NCBI GenBank assembly: GCA_015522765.1
Contig: WALR01000127.1
Coordinates: 1-7,002, forward strand
Source: Candidatus Woesearchaeota archaeon
Lineage (GTDB): Archaea > Nanobdellota > Nanobdellia > Woesearchaeales > WALR01
Length of the DNA: 7,002 nucleotides
Reading direction: 5' to 3'
The position numbers and the translations under genes are program-made. This document shows, piece after piece, positions 1 to 5,646 of the stretch. Below the pieces are notes generated by a model. That model ran no database searches and was not told the origin of the DNA. It saw only the letters and a list, made by a program, of their open reading frames with translations. Position 1 is the stretch's first letter. Each line of letters starts with the position of its first letter.

Positions 1-21
1 CATTAATGTTTTTCACAACTT

Positions 22-450
22 ATGAATGATGAATTTGTTGAAAGGGAATATGAAGAAAGGATACTCGAAGGGTTAAGAATGCTCAAAGATAATGGGCTTG
101 TCCCCGAGCTTGATAAATTTGTCCTGCCTACACTAAAAATTCTTCCTTACAGTGCCGGAGCATTCTATACCTTTGCAGCAATAGTCTACGCCAGCGAGAA
201 GAAGATTAATGAAGAAAAATCGCAGTCAGACTCACAGCTTCCCATAGAACACATCATAAGGGAGCTTGGTTCATCGAACATGGTCTCTGCGTTCAGTGAG
301 ATTGAAGAGACAATGTCAAAGTATTTCTTTAGATTAATGATAGATAACGATCCGCACAGAAAAGAGCTCCTGTTTGCCTATAACAGCTATGGAAGGATTT
401 TATTAATGATTAAGAAGGGTATCGAGGATTATAACACCCGCCTGAATTAG
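22..450 (+). CDS. Hypothetical protein, 142 aa, unrecognised
   Basis: I do not recognise this protein. The ATG at 22 is the first in-frame start after an in-frame TAA at 4-6, so the gene looks complete at both ends. No Shine-Dalgarno sequence is visible in the 21 bases before it, and any promoter lies outside the window. The N-terminus (residues 1-32) is acidic and probably helical. Residues 40-58 carry no charge and form a hydrophobic stretch, which could be a buried helix or a marginal membrane segment. Residues 59-75 are a charged linker and the rest looks helical. There are no cysteine motifs, nucleotide-binding loops or signal peptide. Its composition is more AT-rich (about 40% GC in a sampled segment) than the topoisomerase genes (about 50%). 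It ends directly against the convergent trpS. The protein-like composition and lack of other coding here favour a real gene, probably lineage-restricted. Confidence 0.7.
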   Translation: MNDEFVEREYEERILEGLRMLKDNGLVPELDKFVLPTLKILPYSAGAFYTFAAIVYASEKKINEEKSQSDSQLPIEHIIRELGSSNMVSAFSEIEETMSKYFFRLMIDNDPHRKELLFAYNSYGRILLMIKKGIEDYNTRLN

Positions 451-1542
451 CTACTCCCTAAGAAAATCTATCTTCTTAATCTTTTTCTTTGCATCCCCCA
501 TCTTTTTGTCAAAGCCAACAAGGAACGCCTTCATCAGGGAGCACGCCCTCTGCTTGCACTCCCCACACATTATCCTTCCCTCCCTGCACTCCCTCCTTAT
601 CTCCTCAAGCTCCCTGTCATCCTCTATGAGATGCTGTTTGTAAAGCTCGAAGACCATGCATTTATCAGGCTCACCCCCCTTCTTTTTCTGAAGCTCAACA
701 GATTCTCTTCCACCGGTGAGAGCCCTCTTAATCTTCCTGCATGCCTCATCAGGACTTGAGGGAAGCTCAATCATCCCCTCAGGCCTCGACTTCGACATTT
801 TGGAGGAGCCGTCAAGGCTCGGCATGAACTTAAGGTAAAGCGATGAGGGAACAACATACCTGCTCCTCTTCATGCGGTTGATAACATCCCTTGTAAGCCT
901 TATGTGAGGATCCTGGTCTATGCCTACAGGTATAACCCCGAGGCGCCTCTTCCTCTCCTGCGGATAAAGTATATCTGCTATCTGGGTCACTGCCGCCATT
1001 ATGCGCGGCGGGTCTGCATTGCCGTAAACAGCCCTGAACTCATTAAGGGTTACCTTGCCGCTGAAGCGGTAGGCATTATTCATGACTGTCTTATTATCGG
1101 ACTGGAAGTAGAAATGGGTCTTCTCAGGGTTAATTCCGAGAGCAACATATGCTGGAATATAGAATTCAAGCGCCCTCTTCCTCGCCTCTTTAAGGGAGAC
1201 GCCTCTTGCAGCAGCCGCCTCGAGGTCAGCCACCAGTATGAATGTGTCTGCGCCGTGCTCCTGGAAATAAGCTATGGTCTCCACCACGCTCTTAGTGCCC
1301 AGATGGATGCGGTCAGCCGTCGGCATTATCCCTGTCAACGCGTAGTAATCCTTACCCTTGCTTATTGCCTCTGCCAGCTCCCTCTGGCCCCTTGCAGAAA
1401 ACACGACGCCGCGCCTCATAAGCCTGCTCGGAGAGGGGAAAAGCTCCCTCCTAAAGCCGGCTATGCCGAAACGCCTGGCTATCTTGTCATAATCGTACAG
1501 CTCTGAGCCGTACACATCTATAAAGTCAGAGTCACCTTTCAT
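451..1542 (-). CDS. trpS: Tryptophanyl-tRNA synthetase, archaeal type (TrpRS)
   Basis: This class I synthetase charges tRNA-Trp with tryptophan using ATP in the cytoplasm. It has 363 residues and looks full length for the archaeal type. The first class I signature is at 80-83 in the form HLGT, following TGIMPT (70-75). The conserved block VGIDQDPH is at 206-213 and the second signature, KMSKS, is at 248-252. The ADLEA segment at 105-109 and the C-terminal CGEC (326-329) with another Cys at 334 also fit this subfamily. The oddity is Thr at the last position of HIGH, where His is most common. The C-terminus is lysine-rich. The ATG at 1542 is supported by a TATA-like box centred about 26 bases upstream, which implies a nearly leaderless transcript. 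The gene is transcribed divergently from the ftsZ-like gene and convergently with the 142-residue gene, whose stop it touches. Confidence 0.95.
   Translation of the reverse strand: MKGDSDFIDVYGSELYDYDKIARRFGIAGFRRELFPSPSRLMRRGVVFSARGQRELAEAISKGKDYYALTGIMPTADRIHLGTKSVVETIAYFQEHGADTFILVADLEAAAARGVSLKEARKRALEFYIPAYVALGINPEKTHFYFQSDNKTVMNNAYRFSGKVTLNEFRAVYGNADPPRIMAAVTQIADILYPQERKRRLGVIPVGIDQDPHIRLTRDVINRMKRSRYVVPSSLYLKFMPSLDGSSKMSKSRPEGMIELPSSPDEACRKIKRALTGGRESVELQKKKGGEPDKCMVFELYKQHLIEDDRELEEIRRECREGRIMCGECKQRACSLMKAFLVGFDKKMGDAKKKIKKIDFLRE
482..490 (+). terminator. T-rich tract, possible terminator for the first gene
   Basis: About 30 bases after the TAG stop of the 142-residue gene, the plus strand has a pyrimidine tract with a run of five T and then three more T. 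Archaeal RNA polymerase commonly terminates at U-tracts without a hairpin, so this could end the plus-strand transcript. The same bases encode, on the other strand, the lysine-rich C-terminus of TrpRS. Function is inferred from position and composition only. Confidence 0.35.
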
Positions 1543-1563
1543 AAAACCATAAGAGTGTGTGGA

Positions 1564-1577
1564 TATTAAAATCTTTC
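1564..1577 (-). promoter_or_regulatory. Archaeal BRE/TATA promoter for trpS
   Basis: Read on the minus strand, this is GAAAGA followed by TTTTAATA. It resembles a TFB recognition element next to a TATA box. The TATA centre lies about 26 bases before the trpS ATG, so transcription would start at or a few bases before the start codon, giving a leaderless or near-leaderless mRNA. No Shine-Dalgarno sequence is seen before the ATG, in agreement. Confidence 0.6.
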
Positions 1578-1601
1578 TTTATTTTGCCCACATTGATAAA
1601 T

Positions 1602-1616
1602 GGAAAAGTTTATTAA
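1602..1616 (+). promoter_or_regulatory. Archaeal BRE/TATA promoter for the ftsZ-like gene
   Basis: The plus strand reads GGAAAAG followed by TTTATTAA, an A-rich BRE next to a TATA-like box. A start site about 25 bases downstream would fall near 1636-1638. That leaves a leader of only about 12 bases, most of it taken up by the ribosome binding site. Confidence 0.6.
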
Positions 1617-1634
1617 CCAGCTCAATGATGAAAT

Positions 1635-1643
1635 GAGGGGGGG
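1635..1643 (+). promoter_or_regulatory. G-rich ribosome binding site of the ftsZ-like gene
   Basis: The sequence GAGGGGGGG ends five bases before the ATG at 1649 and can pair with a CCUCC-type anti-Shine-Dalgarno sequence. It is the only strong site of this kind among the gene starts in the window. It fixes the start codon. Confidence 0.65.
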
Positions 1644-1648
1644 ATTAA

Positions 1649-2665
1649 ATGTTTGATGTTAATAATATCAATATAGCGATTGTCGGTGTTGGGGGAGCAG
1701 GGAATAACACCTTAACAAGGGTTCACAGGATTATAAAGGGCCAGAAGGAGGAGTTTAAGAATAAGATTAAGGGAAGGATTAAGAGCATAGCAATAAACAC
1801 TGACACCCAGGACCTCCTCTTGTCAGATGCAGATTACAAGGTGCTCATAGGGGAGCACAGCACAAGGGGGAGGGGTGCGGGCAATGACATTTCTAAGGGA
1901 TTCAACGCAATGCTGGAATCAGCAGATGCTGTTAAGAAGCACCTGAAGGGTGCAAATCTCGTTTTCATAACAGGGGGCATGGGCGGAGGAACAGCGACAC
2001 TCTCCTCCTCCCTCGTCGCGGAGTGGGCCAGGCAGCAGGGCGCAATCGCTGTCGCCGTGGTGACAGTGCCCTTCTCGGCAGAGGGACTTATTAGATACTC
2101 AAACGCCGTTAAGGGGGTGCAGGCACTTCTCAAGTCTGCGGACACAACAATCGTCATACAGAATGACAGGCTGGCTGAGACCGTCCCGACCCTCCCTTTG
2201 AACCTTGCATTCAGATTCTCTGATGAGGTCCTCTCAAATGCAATAATAGGAATAACAGATGTCCTGTTTAATGTTGGGCTCGTCAACCTTGACCTCGCGG
2301 ACATAAGCAATGTGATGAGGAACAAGGGCATAGGCCTTATGGGCTTTGGGGAATCAGGCGGCAGGAAGAAAGTGGTGAACGCCTCCTCAATCGCACTTGA
2401 GAATCCTCTGCTTAACACGAGCGTTAAAGACGCTGAGGGAATATTTGTTCATATAGCAGGAGGAAATGACATGACGCTTATGGAGGCGCATGAAGCAGTT
2501 AAGACCATTGTTGATAATGCCCCTAATGTCAGGAATATTGTCTGGGGCGCAGAGGTAAGGAAAGATTTAAAGGGCAAGATGCGCGTCCTCATAATCGCTA
2601 CAGGAATGAAGGAGCTGGTCCTAAGCAACAAGTTCAGGGATGTCGAGAGGGCGGTAATTCTCTGA
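1649..2665 (+). CDS. ftsZ: FtsZ-family GTPase with altered tubulin signature and no C-terminal tail
   Basis: FtsZ is a tubulin-like GTPase that polymerises into the cytokinetic ring. This 338-residue protein keeps the fold landmarks. These are T1 GVGGAGNN (13-20), INTDTQ (49-54), TRGRGAG (72-78), a VPF..EG segment (140-146), NDRL (172-175), and the T7 synergy loop NLDLAD (213-218) with Asn213, Asp215 and Asp218 for GTP hydrolysis. The T4 glycine loop at 109-118 reads GGMGGGTATL, whereas FtsZ normally has GGGTGTG; Ala116 and Leu118 replace two glycines. A lysine-rich stretch of roughly ten extra residues lies near 29-45. The protein ends about 20 residues after the core strand RVLIIATG, so the usual disordered linker and C-terminal peptide that bind SepF or other anchors are missing. 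Family membership is clear. Whether it is the division FtsZ, a second paralogue (FtsZ1/FtsZ2 type) or a regulatory homologue cannot be decided here. The last 32 bases overlap the convergent phosphoglycerate mutase gene. Confidence 0.9.
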   Translation: MFDVNNINIAIVGVGGAGNNTLTRVHRIIKGQKEEFKNKIKGRIKSIAINTDTQDLLLSDADYKVLIGEHSTRGRGAGNDISKGFNAMLESADAVKKHLKGANLVFITGGMGGGTATLSSSLVAEWARQQGAIAVAVVTVPFSAEGLIRYSNAVKGVQALLKSADTTIVIQNDRLAETVPTLPLNLAFRFSDEVLSNAIIGITDVLFNVGLVNLDLADISNVMRNKGIGLMGFGESGGRKKVVNASSIALENPLLNTSVKDAEGIFVHIAGGNDMTLMEAHEAVKTIVDNAPNVRNIVWGAEVRKDLKGKMRVLIIATGMKELVLSNKFRDVERAVIL

Positions 2666-3359
2666 TTCTTTTACCCACCATCTTAAGCCCCCTGTCAAAC
2701 TCGTATATTATTGGAACCCCCGTCGGTATCTCCAGATTCATTACCTCATCCGCAGGCAGCTCCTCCAAATAGGTTGCTATCGCCCTCAGGCTGTTGCCGT
2801 GGGCAACTACAAGAACATTCTCTCCCCTGCCAAGCTCCCCGATTATCTTATCCTTAAAGTAGGGAAGGACTCTTTTAAGCGTGTCCTTAAGGCTCTCGCC
2901 TCCCGGCGGCGGCTCGCTGAATGAGCGCCTCCACCTCCTCACCTGCTCCTCGCCGTACTTCTCTGCTGTCTTCTTTTTGTTAAGCCCCTGCAGTTTTCCA
3001 TAGTACCTCTCGGCTATTGCAGGGCTCTGGTAGATTGGAAACTCCTCTCTCTCCCCGGAGTAATGCTCCCTCTCCTCCATCTCACGGTTGTCATGGTGAT
3101 GGATTATGGGCGTTTTCTTTGTCAGCGAGGGGAGCATTATAAAGAGTGTCTGGACCGCTCTCGTCAGGTGGGAGACAAATGCGCAGTCTATCCTGATGTC
3201 CTTAAGCAGGTCTGCCGCATGCCTTGCCTCCTCGACGCCCCTGGATGAGAGGGGAACATCAACCCAGCCTGTAAACCGGTTATCCCTGTTCCAGACTGAT
3301 TCGCCGTGCCTCACAAGGATTATCCTTCCGTAGACCTCCTCCCTAATTTCCTTTTTCAT
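2634..3359 (-). CDS. gpmA: 2,3-bisphosphoglycerate-dependent phosphoglycerate mutase (dPGM)
   Basis: This cytoplasmic enzyme interconverts 3- and 2-phosphoglycerate in glycolysis and gluconeogenesis through a phosphohistidine. At 241 residues it is close to the usual 230-250. The histidine phosphatase signature RHGES is at 17-21 with the phospho-accepting His18, followed by NRFTGW (27-32). The general acid is likely Glu117 in ERYYG (117-121), followed by LQGLNK (123-128) and WRR (143-145). The second catalytic His187 lies in AHGNSLR (186-192), and IPTG.P follows. Residues about 84-112 form a charged, His- and Glu-rich insertion relative to the E. coli enzyme, while the segment after PPP (150-152) is much shorter. 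I believe this variant also occurs in some bacteria. The ATG at 3359 is supported by a strong TATA box. Many archaea use the unrelated iPGM instead, so lateral transfer is possible. The 3' end overlaps the ftsZ-like gene by 32 bases. Confidence 0.93.
   Translation of the reverse strand: MKKEIREEVYGRIILVRHGESVWNRDNRFTGWVDVPLSSRGVEEARHAADLLKDIRIDCAFVSHLTRAVQTLFIMLPSLTKKTPIIHHHDNREMEEREHYSGEREEFPIYQSPAIAERYYGKLQGLNKKKTAEKYGEEQVRRWRRSFSEPPPGGESLKDTLKRVLPYFKDKIIGELGRGENVLVVAHGNSLRAIATYLEELPADEVMNLEIPTGVPIIYEFDRGLKMVGKRIRELPPSRHP
2666..2672 (+). terminator. T-rich tract after the ftsZ-like gene
   Basis: TTCTTTT follows the TGA stop at 2663-2665 immediately. A U-tract at this position is a plausible archaeal terminator. 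It lies inside the 3' coding part of the convergent mutase gene. It is short, so support is weak. Confidence 0.3.
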
Positions 3360-3386
3360 ATTTCCAAGAGGTAAAGACAGCCCGCC

Positions 3387-3402
3387 ATATTTAAAGATTT
3401 CC
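3387..3402 (-). promoter_or_regulatory. Archaeal BRE/TATA promoter for gpmA
   Basis: The minus strand reads GGAAATC followed by TTTAAATAT, the best TATA-like box in the window. Its centre is about 32 bases before the gpmA ATG, predicting a start site near 3365 and a leader of about five bases. It lies in the 57-base gap after the radical SAM gene, so gpmA can be transcribed on its own. Confidence 0.65.
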
Positions 3403-3416
3403 TGAATTCTCAGTGA

Positions 3417-4469
3417 TTATCTTGGCTGGTAGAATCTGTTCTCCTCGTATCCTTCTTTAAGCCCGCCCTTTATGGCTATCTTCTCATTGCAGAATACGCA
3501 CCTGTTGTCAGGGGTGAGGTTCCACTGAATGATGTTGAAGCCAAGCCTCTCAACAACCACCCTTCCGCACTTGGGGCAGTGGGTATTCTCGAGTTCATGG
3601 CCCGGCACATTCCCTATGTAGGCATACTTGAGCCCCTCCTCCTTTGCTATCTTCCAGTGCTTTTCAAGTGTTTCAACAGGTGTCGACGGATAATCCGCCA
3701 TCTTGTACTCAGGATGGAATCTCAGGAAATGAAGCGGAACTTCATCCCCCAGATTATTGATTATCCATTTTACAAGCTCCCTCGCCTTCTCCAGGTTATC
3801 CCCTACTTTAGGAATGACAAGGTCTGTTATCTCAATATGGACCCCCTGCTTCTTCAGGATTAGGAGGGAGTCAAATATCGGCTTCACCTTATGCACGAGG
3901 GCGAACCTGCCGAGAAACTCCTTGTCCGCGTTCCCCTTGAAGTCAACGGTTATGGCGTCCAGAAATGTTGAGGCGTAGCGCGCTGACTCGGGCGTCATGA
4001 AACCGTTTGAGACAAAGACATTAAAAAGCCCCTTCTTCCTCGCGAGTAGCGCTGTGTCATGGGCGTACTCCATGAATATTGTTGGCTCGTTGTAGGTGTA
4101 TGCTATGCCGTCGCATTTGTTTTCGACTGCAAGCCTTACCGCCTCCTCCGGGGGGAGCTCCTCACCCTCGACGACCCTCCTCTGGCTTATATCATAGTTC
4201 TGGCAGTACTTGCACGCCCAGTTGCACCCTGTCGTGCCTATGGAGAGCACCCTCGATCCAGGGTAGAAATGGGAGAGCGGCTTCTTCTCTATGGGATCCA
4301 CATGGACGACCGCCGCCTTCCCATAGTTCAGGAGGACCAGCTTTCCACCAATATTTTTTCTTACGCCGCAGAACCCTGTCTGCCCGGGCTTAAGCCTGCA
4401 CCTCCTCGCGCAGGCGGTGCACTCGACCACTTCTCCAATCTTTTTGTAAAGCTCTGCTTCCCTTTGCAT
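3417..4469 (-). CDS. amrS: AmmeMemoRadiSam-system radical SAM enzyme
   Basis: This is a radical SAM protein related to pyruvate formate-lyase activating enzymes, of the family that often accompanies AMMECR1 and Memo proteins. Its substrate is not known to me. The radical SAM motif C-x3-C-x2-C is at Cys82, Cys86 and Cys89 (GCNWACKYCQN), where it should bind a 4Fe-4S cluster that cleaves S-adenosylmethionine. Before it lie four cysteines (17, 20, 24, 34) in the family pattern CxxCxxxC...GxCxVR, then DPIEKKPL (58-65). YTYNEPT and VSNGFMT follow the cluster. A C-terminal pair of CxxC motifs (298/301 and 324/327) looks like a zinc ribbon. The 350-residue length is normal. Neither AMMECR1 nor Memo is encoded in this window. 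The ATG at 4469 sits just downstream of a TATA-like box, and an AGGA is too close to it to act as a ribosome site. The family call is strong; the gene symbol is less certain. Confidence 0.9.
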   Translation of the reverse strand: MQREAELYKKIGEVVECTACARRCRLKPGQTGFCGVRKNIGGKLVLLNYGKAAVVHVDPIEKKPLSHFYPGSRVLSIGTTGCNWACKYCQNYDISQRRVVEGEELPPEEAVRLAVENKCDGIAYTYNEPTIFMEYAHDTALLARKKGLFNVFVSNGFMTPESARYASTFLDAITVDFKGNADKEFLGRFALVHKVKPIFDSLLILKKQGVHIEITDLVIPKVGDNLEKARELVKWIINNLGDEVPLHFLRFHPEYKMADYPSTPVETLEKHWKIAKEEGLKYAYIGNVPGHELENTHCPKCGRVVVERLGFNIIQWNLTPDNRCVFCNEKIAIKGGLKEGYEENRFYQPR

Positions 4470-4493
4470 TTCCTATTGTAAATGTTACACAGG

Positions 4494-4507
4494 AATTTAT
4501 GTCTTTC
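4494..4507 (-). promoter_or_regulatory. Probable BRE/TATA promoter for the radical SAM gene
   Basis: The minus strand reads GAAAGA followed by CATAAATT, centred about 29 bases before the ATG at 4469, which predicts a near-leaderless transcript. GAAAGA is the same hexamer that precedes the trpS TATA box. An alternative box, CTTTAATAATA at 4508-4518, lies slightly further upstream. Both fall in the 55-base gap after the topoisomerase VI A gene. Confidence 0.45.
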
Positions 4508-4524
4508 TATTATTAAAGAATAAT

Positions 4525-5646
4525 TTACGGAAGCATCTTCTCGGGGTGGGCGAGCTTCTGGGGGAGGTAGTCTGATATCACAAAGTTGAGCCCATGCTTT
4601 GCGAGCGCCTGCTGCTCTGCCCTTACCTTCATGCTTATAAGCTCCTTTATCGCCTTCTGCCATTCCTTATGGTAGTAGACAAAGGGGTCGTTCTTCAGTG
4701 CATCCTTCCCCCTCTTTATGTCGACATCTTTCAGGGGATGGGTGGGCAGCTCGTAGTCTATGATGTCCTGGGGCGTTATCCCTATGAGTTTTGCTTTGGG
4801 AACGCAGAAGTACTTGTTTATGTGGGCTGCATTTCCAGAGCCCACCTTTAATGTCCTGTATATGTTCATCCATCCGTAGAAGTCTCCGTCGACAAATCCG
4901 TAGACAGGAAGGTTCTTCTCGTCGCTTAGGCGCCTTATGAACCTCCGGCACGCCCTCGTCGGCACGCCCCCCATGCTTATGAGTATGGCGTTAGCCTTCT
5001 TCCAGTAGTTGTGCTTGACAAGCCTCTGGAACATTCCTGCAGTCTCTATCGCGAGTATGAACTTTGCGTCTGTCTCGAACTTCAGATGCTCAACATTAAT
5101 AGGTATTGAATACGCCCCGCTCCCAAACTTCGTGCAGTCAATTGTTATCTCCTCCCCTGTCTCGGGGTCCATATCGATTATCTTAAGGCTGCCTGCTACA
5201 TCTCCCCCCTTCTCCTCGGGAACGAATCCCAGCTGCTCCCTGTTAAGCATGAACATCGCCTCTATGTCATCCATCACGCCGTCTGACTCCGGCTGCTCCC
5301 TGAACCTGGCATCCCCCCAGTTCTTCGACACATAGTAGGTCTCCCTCTTGGTCGCCATGTCGTTAGTGCTGAGTATCTCCTTTGAGAAGGACATCATCCT
5401 CAGGGTCTGGGCGAATGTCTTTATTGTTGACACTGTGAGTGTCCTCTCCTTCATCCGCCCCTTAATCTCGAAGTAGCCCTTCTGCGGGTCATAGTTTACA
5501 TTGTTAAGCGACCTCACAGGCATCTTAAGCTGGGGCTGCCTCCTCTCGAGGATTGACTGGTAGACCTCCCTTCCGATATCAACTATCCTCTTAAGAACGC
5601 CCTCCCTGTTCCTCTTCATAAATTCAAGGTTTTCCTCTTTCATCAT
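4525..5646 (-). CDS. top6A: DNA topoisomerase VI subunit A (Spo11-like cleavage subunit)
   Basis: Subunit A of the type IIB topoisomerase makes the double-strand break through which another duplex is passed. It relaxes supercoils and decatenates chromosomes as an A2B2 tetramer. The 373 residues match the family length. The winged-helix (5Y-CAP) domain comes first, with the RETYY motif at 101-105; the second tyrosine, Tyr105, aligns with the catalytic tyrosine of Spo11. The Toprim domain follows, with metal-binding Glu201 in IETAG (200-204) and the DGD pair Asp253/Asp255 in VDGDFYGW. Phe256 stands where the family usually has Pro (DxDPxG). The start is ATGATG: the first ATG (5646) overlaps the B-subunit stop as ATGA, while the second (5643) lies seven bases after an AGAGG and may be the one used. 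Co-transcription with top6B is nearly certain. Confidence 0.96.
   Translation of the reverse strand: MMKEENLEFMKRNREGVLKRIVDIGREVYQSILERRQPQLKMPVRSLNNVNYDPQKGYFEIKGRMKERTLTVSTIKTFAQTLRMMSFSKEILSTNDMATKRETYYVSKNWGDARFREQPESDGVMDDIEAMFMLNREQLGFVPEEKGGDVAGSLKIIDMDPETGEEITIDCTKFGSGAYSIPINVEHLKFETDAKFILAIETAGMFQRLVKHNYWKKANAILISMGGVPTRACRRFIRRLSDEKNLPVYGFVDGDFYGWMNIYRTLKVGSGNAAHINKYFCVPKAKLIGITPQDIIDYELPTHPLKDVDIKRGKDALKNDPFVYYHKEWQKAIKELISMKVRAEQQALAKHGLNFVISDYLPQKLAHPEKMLP

Noticed and set aside
904..1506. A 200-codon open frame on the plus strand, opposite trpS
   Set aside because: It is fully antisense to the well-supported trpS, has a His/Cys/Arg-rich composition with no motifs, and no start signals. 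It arises from codon bias on the other strand.
1543..1648. A riboswitch or small RNA gene in the trpS/ftsZ divergent gap
   Set aside because: The 106 bases are explained by two back-to-back TATA-type promoters and a ribosome binding site. I see no strong hairpin or known aptamer pattern.
1834..2418. A 194-codon open frame on the minus strand, opposite the ftsZ-like gene
   Set aside because: It lies inside the ftsZ-like gene, whose conserved motifs explain the sequence. The product has low-complexity Ser/Pro/Thr composition.
4361..4663. A 100-codon minus-strand frame spanning the gap between top6A and the radical SAM gene
   Set aside because: It overlaps the ends of both genes in another frame, and its Arg/Lys/Ala-rich product has no recognisable features. 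The gap itself looks like promoter sequence.
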